Shown here piece by piece: positions 1 to 7,114 of a DNA stretch of 9,778 nucleotides. Made by a program: the position numbers and the translations under genes. The notes beneath the pieces are model-generated. The model was not told the origin of the DNA and made no database searches. It worked only from the letters and a program-made list of their open reading frames with translations. The DNA is from DASPJL01 sp035628645 (GTDB lineage Bacteria > Bacteroidota > Bacteroidia > Cytophagales > Cyclobacteriaceae), in assembly GCA_035628645.1 (NCBI GenBank), contig DASPJL010000101.1:1-9778 (forward strand), in the 5' to 3' direction. Position 1 is the stretch's first letter; each line of letters opens with the position of its first letter.

Positions 1-594
1 AATTTTTTTTCCTGGTTTATAAAAAAACTGGAACCAGAATGGAATTTGTCCGGCGGTAATTCCGCTTAAATCACCTTCAAAGTAATGTCCGCTATAATTT
101 AAATGTGTACTTCCACCCAGCATTAATATGCCTTTGGTAAAAACCTCAGGAGATAAGTCGTAGTCAGAAAGCGTCAGGATCTGCCTGATGCCTGTTCTTC
201 TTATCGCCTTTATCATTTCGCCGGTAATGGGAATATGTTTGGTGGAAGCTTCTGATGTTCCTGAGCTTAAAGCAAAGTACTTTACAGTTCCCGGCCAGCA
301 TACATCTCTATCGCCGGCTTTTGTCTTATACCACCATTCGTTGTATATTTTGTTGTAATTGTAAACAGGAAGCTGTTCTTTAAATGCCTTATAAAATGTT
401 TTGCTTTCTCCTTCATTTATAAGCTTTTGAAGGATCATATTAAACCTATATTTCTTTCCAAATTGTGTTTTGCGTGCTTTGCTTAGTAGCTCAAAAAGTT
501 CTTCTCTCTGAAGGTCCAGGGGCGAGGTATTGGCTTGCTCAATGCTCTTTCTCACTTTTATCCCCTGCTGAAGCAATTTACCTAATATAGCCAT
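1..594 (-). CDS. GH3-family acyl-adenylate-forming enzyme, 5' part (partial)
   Basis: An open frame runs from an ATG at 594 on the minus strand to the window edge, giving the first 198 residues; the rest lies beyond position 1. The start reads MAILGKLLQQGIKVRK. Residues 107-122 contain YFALSSGTSEASTKHIP, the serine/threonine-rich phosphate-binding motif (SSGTS) of the GH3 branch of adenylate-forming enzymes, and residues 43-49 (TQFGKKY) match the family's N-terminal region. Plant GH3 proteins adenylate a carboxylic acid and join it to an amino acid. The bacterial homologues, common in Bacteroidota, are full-length (about 500 residues) but their substrates are mostly unknown. The protein has no signal peptide and should be cytoplasmic. 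The gene is divergent from the YggS-type gene across 125 bp. I am confident of the family but not of the substrate. Confidence 0.85.
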   Translation of the reverse strand, partial: MAILGKLLQQGIKVRKSIEQANTSPLDLQREELFELLSKARKTQFGKKYRFNMILQKLINEGESKTFYKAFKEQLPVYNYNKIYNEWWYKTKAGDRDVCWPGTVKYFALSSGTSEASTKHIPITGEMIKAIRRTGIRQILTLSDYDLSPEVFTKGILMLGGSTHLNYSGHYFEGDLSGITAGQIPFWFQFFYKPGKKI

Positions 595-628
595 AACTAA
601 TCTAGGGTTTAATTTAACCGATAAAACT

Positions 629-636
629 CAAAATTA
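629..636 (-). promoter_or_regulatory. Possible Bacteroidota -7 element for the GH3-type gene
   Basis: On the minus strand this reads TAATTTTG, an exact match to the Bacteroidota -7 consensus TAnnTTTG, and it sits 34 nt upstream of the GH3-type ATG. No clear TTTG -33 element is found 19-21 nt further upstream, so the call rests on one element in an AT-rich spacer where chance matches are possible. Confidence 0.3.
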
Positions 637-719
637 TCCTTTAATTAGATAATTTTATGGCGTGAATTTATTAAAATATTTTAAACTACCTTTTTTCTTT
701 CGTTTTTAGTTTGGAAAAT

Positions 720-1388
720 ATGTCAATAGCAGAAAACATTAAAACAATCAAAAGTGAGTTATCTGCGGAGTGCAAACTTATAGCTGTAACCAAAACCCAT
801 CCCGCAAAAGTTTTATTGGAAGCCTATCGGGCCGGGCACAAAATAATGGGGGAAAATAAGGTACAGGAAATGGAAGAAAAATACCAGCAGCTTCCAAAAG
901 ACATCGAATGGCATATGATCGGACATTTGCAAACCAACAAGGTAAAATACATTGCTCCTTTTGTAAACCTTATCCATTCTATTGATTCTCTTAAACTATT
1001 AAAGGAAGTTAATAAACAGGCACAAAAAGCCGGTCGGGTAATTGACTGCCTGTGTCAGGTTCATATCGCACAGGAAGAAACTAAATTTGGTTTTTCAGCG
1101 GAAGAGATTATGTCAATTATTTCTTCTAAGGAATTAGAAGCGCTTAAGAATGTGCGAATAACCGGATTAATGGGCATGGCAACAAACACTGTAGATGACG
1201 AGCAGATACGCAAAGAATTTAAAAGTTTAAAAACCTTGTTCGATCATTGTAAAGAATTTAACAAAGAGAATGTGGAAATAAAAGAGCTCTCTATGGGGAT
1301 GAGCAGCGATTATAAAATTGCTATAGAGGAAGGGAGCACTTTAATCAGGGTCGGAAGCGCTATCTTTGGACACAGAAATTATCTTTAA
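720..1388 (+). CDS. yggS: YggS-family PLP homeostasis protein
   Basis: A 222-residue cytoplasmic protein of the YggS/PLPBP (PROSC) family, a single-domain alanine-racemase-like TIM barrel that binds pyridoxal 5'-phosphate without known enzymatic activity and buffers intracellular PLP. LIAVTKTHP (residues 20-28) carries the expected PLP lysine at K25. GENKVQE, IEWHMIGHLQTNK, and the C-terminal LSMGMSSDYKIAIEEGSTLIRVGSAIFG phosphate-binding region (in segments) are the family signatures. The length is close to the E. coli protein (234 residues). I chose the ATG at 720; an in-frame TTG at 711 would add only three residues. The DUF423 gene follows 13 bp after the stop on the same strand, so the two are probably co-transcribed, although no functional link is evident. 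Identification is firm. Confidence 0.95.
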   Translation: MSIAENIKTIKSELSAECKLIAVTKTHPAKVLLEAYRAGHKIMGENKVQEMEEKYQQLPKDIEWHMIGHLQTNKVKYIAPFVNLIHSIDSLKLLKEVNKQAQKAGRVIDCLCQVHIAQEETKFGFSAEEIMSIISSKELEALKNVRITGLMGMATNTVDDEQIRKEFKSLKTLFDHCKEFNKENVEIKELSMGMSSDYKIAIEEGSTLIRVGSAIFGHRNYL

Positions 1389-1401
1389 AACCAACAGAAC
1401 T

Positions 1402-1788
1402 ATGCATAAATTCTTTTTACTGGCAGGATGTTTATTAATGGCGCTATCAGTTGCAATTGGTGCTTTTGGCGCCCATGGATTAAAGGAAGTACTTCAACGT
1501 ACCCAAAGAATTGAAACTTTTGAGACAGCAGTAAAGTATCAATTTTATCATTCCCTGGCTATACTTTTTTTGGGCATTTTAATGTTTCATTTTCAACATA
1601 AATTTCTAAATGGCGCCGGCTTCTTATTTATTGCAGGTATAATTATTTTTTCAGGATCGTTGTACGTGCTTTCGTTGACAGGGATCAAATGGCTTGGAGC
1701 CATTACCCCAATAGGTGGGCTGGCCTTTATTGCGGGATGGGTGCTTGCTTTTATTGCGTTGCTAAATCTGCCTGCCCTTAAGGGCTGA
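1402..1788 (+). CDS. DUF423 family four-helix membrane protein
   Basis: A 128-residue inner-membrane protein of the DUF423 family (YgdD/YwdK-like), whose function is not established. Four hydrophobic segments lie near residues 4-24, 47-64, 72-92 and 99-122. Conserved features are GAFGAHGL (20-27) after the first helix, YQFYHSLAI (46-54) at the start of the second, GIIIFSGSLY (79-88) in the third, and TPIGGLAFIAGW (102-113) in the fourth. The start is the ATG at 1402; an upstream in-frame TTG at 1366 would overlap the YggS gene and add 12 polar residues before the first helix, so it is unlikely. The 3' end overlaps the convergent DUF1573 gene by 11 bp. The family call is secure; the role is unknown. 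Confidence 0.9.
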   Translation: MHKFFLLAGCLLMALSVAIGAFGAHGLKEVLQRTQRIETFETAVKYQFYHSLAILFLGILMFHFQHKFLNGAGFLFIAGIIIFSGSLYVLSLTGIKWLGAITPIGGLAFIAGWVLAFIALLNLPALKG

Positions 1789-2197
1789 CTTTTGCTTCCG
1801 ATCTCGGAATCACGTTTGCAATCAACTTAATCTCGTCCTTTTCTTTTATAGAATTTGAAAGAATTATAATGGATTTGGATTGGATTCCTATTTTATTTTC
1901 CGTATTAAATTTGATTTTTATTTCCCCTGCTTCAGATGGGAAAATAGGCTTTCTTGACCAGTCCACAATTGTGCACCCGCAGGAGGTTAACACATTGGAT
2001 ATAATCAATGTTTCTTTACCGTCATTTACAAACCTGCAGGTATATTCCAATACTTCCCCTTCCATGGCTTCGCCCAGATTTACTTCATCTTCTATAAAAT
2101 TAATTATCGGAAGATGTTTAATTTGCTCATTCTGCTTTTGTGCATAAAGAGAAAAATTAAAAAAATATAAAACAGGCAAAATAATAATGAGCCTCAT
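1778..2197 (-). CDS. Secreted DUF1573 domain protein
   Basis: A 139-residue protein with an N-terminal signal peptide (MRLIIILPVLYFFNFSLYAQ, probable cleavage after residue 19 or 20) and one DUF1573 immunoglobulin-like domain spanning about residues 35-130. The diagnostic core is FVNDGKETLIISNVLTSCGC (residues 56-75), followed by WSRKPIFPSEAGEIKIKFNT. The conserved cysteines C73 and C75 are present. The family belongs to the ASH/MSP-like beta-sandwich group, is abundant in Bacteroidota, and is exported to the periplasm or cell surface; its biochemical function is unknown. It is a monocistronic minus-strand gene between the DUF423 gene (tail-to-tail, overlapping by 11 bp) and a divergent NUDIX gene 159 bp away. 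I saw no convincing promoter in that divergent spacer. Confidence 0.88.
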   Translation of the reverse strand: MRLIIILPVLYFFNFSLYAQKQNEQIKHLPIINFIEDEVNLGEAMEGEVLEYTCRFVNDGKETLIISNVLTSCGCTIVDWSRKPIFPSEAGEIKIKFNTENKIGIQSKSIIILSNSIKEKDEIKLIANVIPRSEAKVSP

Positions 2198-2356
2198 AAA
2201 GAATTAATTAAACCTTAAACTGTTGATTATTTTTAGAGGAATTTCAACTTTCCAAGGGAAGATTGATTTAGGGTTAAAAACGAAAATAAAAGTTTAAAAG
2301 TTGATAGATTTTGAACGTATTTTTTCAAGTATCAGTATTTTAAAAAAGATAATTTA

Positions 2357-2845
2357 ATGGATAAATCTTCAGAAATTCTTAAGGCCTTTGGTAATAAAGT
2401 GAGAATCAGAGCGTGTGGCCTGTGCGTTGATGATAATAAAATACTTTTGATCAAGCATTTGCAAATCGGGAAAAATGGGCATTTATGGATTCCACCGGGT
2501 GGAGGTTTAAATTTTGGTGAAAGTATTGAAGAATGTCTGATCCGCGAATTTAAAGAAGAAACAGGATTAACGGTTTCAGTAAAAGACCTCCGGTTCGTCT
2601 ACGAATATTTACAACCACCGCTTCATGCAGTTGAATTATTTTTTAAGGTAGAAATAATAGAAGGAACATTGATAAAAGGAATTGATCCTGAGTTGTCTCC
2701 CCAGAACCAAATGATTGATGAAGTAAAGTTTTGTGATAACGATTTTCTTAATTCACATAGTCCGGATTATTTTCATGGAGCAATTGGTATTGCCCAAAAC
2801 ATCGAAGGTTTATTAAAGTTGAAGGGCTATCATTATTCCTCTTAA
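2357..2845 (+). CDS. NUDIX hydrolase, single domain
   Basis: A 162-residue cytoplasmic NUDIX hydrolase. Residues 49-71 form a complete NUDIX box: G49, E55 (after five residues), then R63-E64-F65-x-E67-E68-T69-G70-L71, the helix that binds divalent metal and hydrolyses a nucleoside diphosphate linked to some moiety X. HLWIPPGG (42-49) before it is the usual lead-in strand. The domain begins around residue 16 (VRIRACGLCV) and fills nearly the whole protein, so no accessory domain suggests a substrate. The ATG at 2357 is the only reasonable start. The gene appears monocistronic, with 131 bp before the DUF3822 gene. Substrate specificity cannot be read from the sequence; nucleotide-sugar, (d)NTP or Ap(n)A hydrolysis are all possible. 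Confidence 0.9.
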   Translation: MDKSSEILKAFGNKVRIRACGLCVDDNKILLIKHLQIGKNGHLWIPPGGGLNFGESIEECLIREFKEETGLTVSVKDLRFVYEYLQPPLHAVELFFKVEIIEGTLIKGIDPELSPQNQMIDEVKFCDNDFLNSHSPDYFHGAIGIAQNIEGLLKLKGYHYSS

Positions 2846-2976
2846 AGAAGGCTAAAAATCTTACCTTTTAGAAACAATCAGGTCGATTTTATCCTAAAAA
2901 TTGATATAATTGCAGATACGAATGTTTATTAATAAGGATTTTACATTAAACGCGACTTCCTTTTAAACAAAAAGAT

Positions 2977-3864
2977 TTGAATTCCGAAGGCTATTTCATT
3001 GAAAACTATTTACAGACCAAGATCAAAGATGAGTCTTTTGATGTTGATCTTATATCTCAATTTGATCTTTGCATTCAGTTATATGAAAGATCATTTAGCT
3101 TTTGCGTAATTGACTCATATAGTAACCGTTGCCTTCTTTTGGAATCTTATGACCTGCCACATTATCCTGATAGATCTTTTAGTGATCAACTGAATTATAT
3201 TTTTGAAGACCACCACTTTCTTACGGCTGGTTTCTGGAAAACCGTAAAGATTTCAATCAGCAACAAGCAATATTCGCTTATTCCCTCTGCTTTGTTTAAA
3301 TCCTCGGCCTTATTCAAATACCTGGAGTATCACACAGCCTATGACCCAAAGGTTCATACCATATATCAATACAAACATGACCTTCCCGAATCAATAAATG
3401 TATTTGCCGTAGACTCCGAAGTCATAAATAAGGTAAAAAGTTTTTATCCCGAAAATAAGGTAAAAGTCATTCACCAAACTTCTACTTTAATTATGGGAGC
3501 TATGAAGGATCAGCAATCAATGTCTCTGAAAACAATTTATCTGACCGTTCATAAAAACTCTTTTACTCTCATTCTTAAGAATGAAAATGCTTTAGAATAT
3601 TGTAATACTTTTTCCTATTTCTCTGCGAACGAGTTTATTTATTATTTAATGTTTATTGCTTCTACCTTAAATATTAATAAGAAGACTACGAAGTTGGTTC
3701 TATTGGGAGATATAGATAAGGATTCCGAAGAATATTCAAAGATCATACAGTACTTTAAGTTTATATCTTTTGGTGAAAAGCCTTCATACCTAAAGTATGG
3801 GTATGTTTTCGATGAAGTATCGGATCATCAGTTTTTTGACTTATACAGTATTTACCTTTGTTAA
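2977..3864 (+). CDS. DUF3822 family protein, probable actin-like ATPase fold
   Basis: A 295-residue protein that matches the Bacteroidota-restricted DUF3822 family by layout: an early beta-rich block with FDLCIQLYERSFSFCVID (residues 29-46), a central ISNKQYSLIPSALFKSSA segment, then NVFAVDSEVINKVKSFYP, and a C-terminal KLVLLGDID strand. From memory, a structural-genomics family member (BT_3980 of B. thetaiotaomicron) has an actin-like ATPase fold; function is unknown. The start is a TTG at 2977. The frame is closed by a TAA at 2947 and contains no ATG or GTG between there and 2977, and the next in-frame ATG is deep in the protein, so TTG is the only sensible choice. Its stop is 2 bp from the coaD ATG, which implies co-translation. 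The family is a medium-confidence recognition. Confidence 0.75.
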   Translation: MNSEGYFIENYLQTKIKDESFDVDLISQFDLCIQLYERSFSFCVIDSYSNRCLLLESYDLPHYPDRSFSDQLNYIFEDHHFLTAGFWKTVKISISNKQYSLIPSALFKSSALFKYLEYHTAYDPKVHTIYQYKHDLPESINVFAVDSEVINKVKSFYPENKVKVIHQTSTLIMGAMKDQQSMSLKTIYLTVHKNSFTLILKNENALEYCNTFSYFSANEFIYYLMFIASTLNINKKTTKLVLLGDIDKDSEEYSKIIQYFKFISFGEKPSYLKYGYVFDEVSDHQFFDLYSIYLC

Positions 3865-3866
3865 TT

Positions 3867-4322
3867 ATGGCTGAAAAAGTTGCCATTTTTCCCGGCTCAT
3901 TCGATCCTTTTACCAAAGGACATGAAGATATTGTAAAACGAGGCCTCCGCATCTTTGATAAAATAATTATCGGAATTGGCCACAATACAAGCAAACAACG
4001 CTATTTCGATCTGAAAGAGATGGTCGGGTTAATAAAGGAAACTTTTAAAGATCATCCTAATGTAGAGGTATTGGTTTATAATGAGTTAACTGCTGAACTG
4101 GCCCGGAAAAACAATGCAAATTATATACTTAGGGGCCTTAGGAATACAACGGATTTTGAATTTGAAAACGGCATTTCACAAATGAACAGGTATTTGTATG
4201 CAGACCTGGATACTGTTTTTTTAATTACCTCGCCGCAATTTGCTGCCATCAGCTCTACCATTATCAGGGAAGTACATAAATTCGGCGGAGATGTATCCAG
4301 CTTTCTGCCTTACAAACTGTGA
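3867..4322 (+). CDS. coaD: Phosphopantetheine adenylyltransferase
   Basis: A 151-residue CoaD, the penultimate enzyme of coenzyme A synthesis, transferring AMP from ATP to 4'-phosphopantetheine to give dephospho-CoA. PGSFDPFTKGH (residues 9-19) contains the nucleotidyltransferase T/HxGH motif (T16-K-G-H19) and ISSTIIR (128-134) is the second signature. YILRGLRNTTDFEFE (86-100) contains the substrate-binding arginine, and GGDVSSFLP closes the protein. The length is near the E. coli enzyme (159). The ATG at 3867 fits other CoaD N-termini; an in-frame TTG at 3858 would overlap the DUF3822 gene. The 2-bp gap to DUF3822 suggests one transcript and coupled translation. Identification is firm. Confidence 0.97.
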   Translation: MAEKVAIFPGSFDPFTKGHEDIVKRGLRIFDKIIIGIGHNTSKQRYFDLKEMVGLIKETFKDHPNVEVLVYNELTAELARKNNANYILRGLRNTTDFEFENGISQMNRYLYADLDTVFLITSPQFAAISSTIIREVHKFGGDVSSFLPYKL

Positions 4323-4406
4323 AATTCTGAATTAGGATAAATGGATTCGAGTACAAAGGACGGAAACGACATTAAATCATTCCATCTCGCCCATCCGGTT
4401 AAGACA

Positions 4407-5090
4407 TTATTCTACAATTTTTTCCATTTCATGATAGGCTCTTATTACTTCGTTAATTGAGCGATAAGAATTATACAAAGCTTCCTTAGCTTCTTTTTCA
4501 TTTAACCATTTAATGTCTTCGATATCTTCTTCATACTGAGGCTTCATTTTTGAATCATCAAGGCATTTCATTTTATACCAACTGGTCTTCTTTAAGATCC
4601 TTTTCCCATTCATGGTGTAGGTATGCCAGGTGGATATAATCTTCTTTTCCAGGGCTACTTTAATATTGCATTCCTCTTCAACTTCCCTTATAGCGCCTTC
4701 TTCTGTACTTTCTTTTTTCTCTAATTTACCTTTTGGTAAATCCCATTTTTTTAATCTATAAATGAAAAGGATCTTACCATCCTTAACTACAACCCCGCCT
4801 GCTGCTTTTATTACTTTAAATTGTTCTTTAACAAAATGAACTACAGAATCCTGATCATCCACAGCAAAAGTGATGGAGTGAAGCTTCTTCAGCTTTTTAT
4901 CCCTCATCTTTTGGAAAATCTTATCTATCTGATCAATACTACAATCCCAAACCAACACATGCCCTGTAAACTTTATTGGAAGCAACCCCTCGTCTGCCTT
5001 TCCGTTAATTATTATATTAAAATCTTCCTGCCGAAAGTCCTTTTCTATTTTCTTGATTTCAACTGGAATATCGTTTACAAACAATTTCAT
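4407..5090 (-). CDS. Two-domain NUDIX hydrolase, Bacteroidota type
   Basis: A 227-residue cytoplasmic protein. Residues 1-94 form an N-terminal domain (starting MKLFVNDIPVEIKK) that I cannot name. The C-terminal NUDIX domain begins near AAGGVVVKDGKILFIYR (96-112), with WDLPKGKLEKKE leading into the box at residues 121-143. The box has G121, E127 and R135-E136-V137-E138-E139-E140-C141-N142-I143. All charged metal ligands are kept, but the usual glycine before the last hydrophobic residue is asparagine (N142). I used the ATG at 5090; a TTG at 5120 would add ten residues that look like translated leader. The gene is convergent with coaD (84-bp gap). Substrate unknown. Confidence 0.88.
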   Translation of the reverse strand: MKLFVNDIPVEIKKIEKDFRQEDFNIIINGKADEGLLPIKFTGHVLVWDCSIDQIDKIFQKMRDKKLKKLHSITFAVDDQDSVVHFVKEQFKVIKAAGGVVVKDGKILFIYRLKKWDLPKGKLEKKESTEEGAIREVEEECNIKVALEKKIISTWHTYTMNGKRILKKTSWYKMKCLDDSKMKPQYEEDIEDIKWLNEKEAKEALYNSYRSINEVIRAYHEMEKIVE

Positions 5091-5126
5091 TCGTGAGTAG
5101 GTTTGAGGTGTGGGACACAAGGTGTG

Positions 5127-5158
5127 AGGAAGTTCAATTGAAACTTCCTGTTTTTTTT
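5127..5158 (+). terminator. Hairpin plus T-tract with no plus-strand gene upstream
   Basis: AGGAAGTT (5127-5134) pairs perfectly with AACTTCCT (5142-5149) around a 7-nt loop, followed after one G by eight T (5151-5158). It has the shape of an intrinsic terminator for plus-strand transcription, yet the nearest plus-strand gene upstream (coaD) ends 800 bp earlier. It lies 37 nt before the minus-strand NUDIX ATG at 5090, so it may instead be a hairpin in that mRNA leader, or may stop antisense or readthrough transcription. Confidence 0.5.
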
Positions 5159-5295
5159 AATTAAATCATTTGTTTTCATAAACTTTTCAGACTTTCTTTT
5201 AATTATCACTACTTGTTCCGATTCTTTTTCGTCCCTCGCATCAGAGAATTACAGCACCAATATTGCCATGGTTTTAATATCAGATCTAATTCGGG

Positions 5296-5303
5296 CAAAA
5301 ATA
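5296..5303 (-). promoter_or_regulatory. Possible -7 promoter element for the two-domain NUDIX gene
   Basis: On the minus strand this reads TATTTTTG, an exact match to the Bacteroidota -7 consensus TAnnTTTG. If used it would give a leader of about 200 nt before the ATG at 5090. No -33 TTTG lies at the right distance (the nearest is 12 nt away), so support is weak. Confidence 0.25.
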
Positions 5304-5347
5304 TAAGTTTAATGGCAAAATGAGGGAAAAAAATATTCAAGCTCAAT

Positions 5348-5384
5348 AAAAAGACCAAACACTTTACAGCATCTGGCCTTTTTT
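5348..5384 (-). terminator. Intrinsic terminator of the DUF6515 gene
   Basis: Read on the minus strand, GGCCAGA (5378-5372) pairs with TTTGGTC (5359-5353) over seven pairs, two of them G-U, around a 12-nt loop, and is followed by five T (5352-5348). The A-run before the stem (5384-5379) can extend the pairing. It lies 17-53 nt past the DUF6515 stop codon, the expected place for its terminator. Confidence 0.7.
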
Positions 5385-5400
5385 ATCATTATTCCTATTG

Positions 5401-6072
5401 TTATCCTACTACTTCATACAATACCTCTCCATAATTATCAATAAAAGCCCTGTAATATGTTCCTTCAAATACATAATAAGTGATGCCATCTATAAATACT
5501 TTATGATATCCATAAGGTAATGCATCTACAATAGCACCAACAGGAGGAGCGACTACAAAATAATGGTTTAATCTCCTGTCATGTCTGTAATAGGCGCCGT
5601 AATAATAGAAATAAACACTTGGACCAATTACTATCCGTTTATAATTGGAAGGAAGAATTCTTACCCTTGCTCCTACCGGTGGCGCCACAACTACATAGCC
5701 TTTTTTAGAAGGCTTATAAAAAATCCCGTCATTGTAAGAATAATTTACACCACCATGCAGAATTCTTGTGGCAGTAGAAGGGGTTTTTGACACAGAACTT
5801 CTATATTTTGGAAGATTTTTATACTGATCATGCCTTCCCGTTTGGGAATTATTAAATGACTCCCTCGTTTTAACCTGCTGACTATTTCTTCCCCCTGAAG
5901 TCCGGCCTGTACTTTCAGAGCGTGTGACCCGATTTCCTTTATCTTTTCCTCTGTTTTGCTCATTATTCCTGCTATTACCTCTACCCTTGCCAGAATCCGC
6001 ATAAGCTTGAAATGTAAAAGAAAATGCTATTCCAATAATAAGCAGGTAATTGATTGTTTTGTACGTTTTCAT
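5401..6072 (-). CDS. Secreted DUF6515-family repeat protein
   Basis: A 223-residue exported protein. A signal peptide (residues 1-26, ending in FTFQAYADS) is followed by a low-complexity stretch rich in Arg, Asn, Gly and Ser (27-95) that is probably disordered. The C-terminal half is repetitive: two copies of a VAPPVGAxVxxLPxxY block (about residues 127-144 and 172-188), each followed by a GxxYYxxxGxYYR-type block. A third, lone copy of the latter (HGGVNYSYNDGIFYKP) comes first. This pattern is that of DUF6515, a small family seen mainly in Bacteroidota, function unknown; cell-surface or periplasmic location is likely. I chose the ATG at 6072 because it gives a standard signal peptide; an in-frame ATG at 6099 would add nine residues and is possible. 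It is followed by its own terminator and is divergent from pyrE. Confidence 0.8.
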   Translation of the reverse strand: MKTYKTINYLLIIGIAFSFTFQAYADSGKGRGNSRNNEQNRGKDKGNRVTRSESTGRTSGGRNSQQVKTRESFNNSQTGRHDQYKNLPKYRSSVSKTPSTATRILHGGVNYSYNDGIFYKPSKKGYVVVAPPVGARVRILPSNYKRIVIGPSVYFYYYGAYYRHDRRLNHYFVVAPPVGAIVDALPYGYHKVFIDGITYYVFEGTYYRAFIDNYGEVLYEVVG

Positions 6073-6368
6073 TTTTGTTTTCTTTAAGGTGAATAACATT
6101 AGTCAGTTTTCAATTTTGTATGTTTCCCTTCTCCCTTTTGAAAGAAAGCGCCGGTTTAAAATCTGTTTTTTGTGTTAACTGCAAAAGAGGTGCAAGAAAA
6201 AACTGAAACCCGAAAGAATAGATAATCCGGCTTTTTCTCCAGGCAGATTTGGGTTATTATTATACCGTTAAGAACATGGTTTTGAAAATACATTTAAAAA
6301 TTATTCAGTGATTTTCTATAAACTATTGATTTGTATAATCGTCCAATTATTTAATAATTTCACACCTT

Positions 6369-7016
6369 ATGAAAGCAATAAAATCACAGGCATCCCAGGA
6401 AATCTCAGAGAAACTTCTTGAAATCGAGGCGATTAAATTAAACCCTAAAACCCCTTTTAAATGGGCTTCCGGCTGGAATTCCCCCATTTATTGTGATAAT
6501 AGATTAACACTTTCCTATCCTGCCATTCGTACACTCATTAAAAACGAATTCGTCAAGCTCATCCAATCAGAATTTTCTTCTGTTGAAGCTATTGCAGGAG
6601 TGGCGACTGCCGGTATTCCTCAAGGCGCTTTAATTGCCGACGCGTTAAACATCCCATTTCTGTATGTAAGAGCAAATGCCAAATCACATGGTCTTGAAAA
6701 TAAAGTGGAGGGCAAAATCTCTCCGGGACTTAAAATAGTAGTAATAGAAGACCTGGTTTCTACCGGAGGCAGTTCTATTGCTGCTGTGGAAGCTTTAAGA
6801 CAAGCAGGTGCGGATATTCTGGGATTGGCTGCAATATTCACTTATGGTTTTGATGTTGCTGTTCAGAATTTTGCCAAATCAGACATTAGAACCGAATATT
6901 TATGTGATTACGCTACGATGGTGGAGCTGGCTCAACGTAAAAACTACATTTCTGAAGAAGACCATGCCTCGCTTATAAAATGGAGGCAAAACCCAGGTGC
7001 ATGGTCTCCAAAGTGA
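6369..7016 (+). CDS. pyrE: Orotate phosphoribosyltransferase
   Basis: A 215-residue type I phosphoribosyltransferase that converts orotate and PRPP to orotidine 5'-phosphate in de novo pyrimidine synthesis; cytoplasmic, normally a dimer. FKWASGWNSPIYCDNR (residues 30-45) is the N-terminal orotate-binding region, ATAGIPQGALIADAL (79-93) follows, and VRANAKSHGLENKVEG (100-115) is the mobile catalytic loop. VVIEDLVSTGGSS (124-136) is the PRPP-binding signature, with its acidic pair at E127-D128. The length matches bacterial PyrE (about 210). The ATG at 6369 is the natural start. The gene stands alone on the plus strand, with a 296-bp divergent spacer to the DUF6515 gene in which I found no convincing promoter motif. 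Confidence 0.97.
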   Translation: MKAIKSQASQEISEKLLEIEAIKLNPKTPFKWASGWNSPIYCDNRLTLSYPAIRTLIKNEFVKLIQSEFSSVEAIAGVATAGIPQGALIADALNIPFLYVRANAKSHGLENKVEGKISPGLKIVVIEDLVSTGGSSIAAVEALRQAGADILGLAAIFTYGFDVAVQNFAKSDIRTEYLCDYATMVELAQRKNYISEEDHASLIKWRQNPGAWSPK

Positions 7017-7114
7017 ACGGAAGAAAAGTTCTATTAAAATTTTAAAAGCCGAAATTCGTTAAGAGGTGCTGATAATAATTTCAAGCGTTTTAAATTTAAA
7101 TTATTTGATTTTAA

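Noticed and set aside
1869..2147. 92-codon plus-strand frame opposite the DUF1573 gene
   Set aside because: It is fully antisense to a gene with clear family motifs and a signal peptide, and its translation shows no domain or sensible composition.
2846..2976. CTAAAA/TTTTAG stem after the first NUDIX gene as a terminator
   Set aside because: The stem is only A-T rich, has a 7-nt loop, and no T-tract follows.
5745..6002. 85-codon minus-strand frame inside the DUF6515 gene
   Set aside because: It lies in another frame over the low-complexity part of the real gene; the DUF6515 repeats and signal peptide identify the true frame.
6301..6368. Promoter for pyrE built from GATTTG and a TAATTTC near the start codon
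   Set aside because: The -7 candidate matches only four of six fixed bases and would put the transcript start almost on the ATG.
6620..6841. 73-codon minus-strand frame inside pyrE
   Set aside because: It is antisense to the PRPP-binding region of a certain gene and has no recognisable features.
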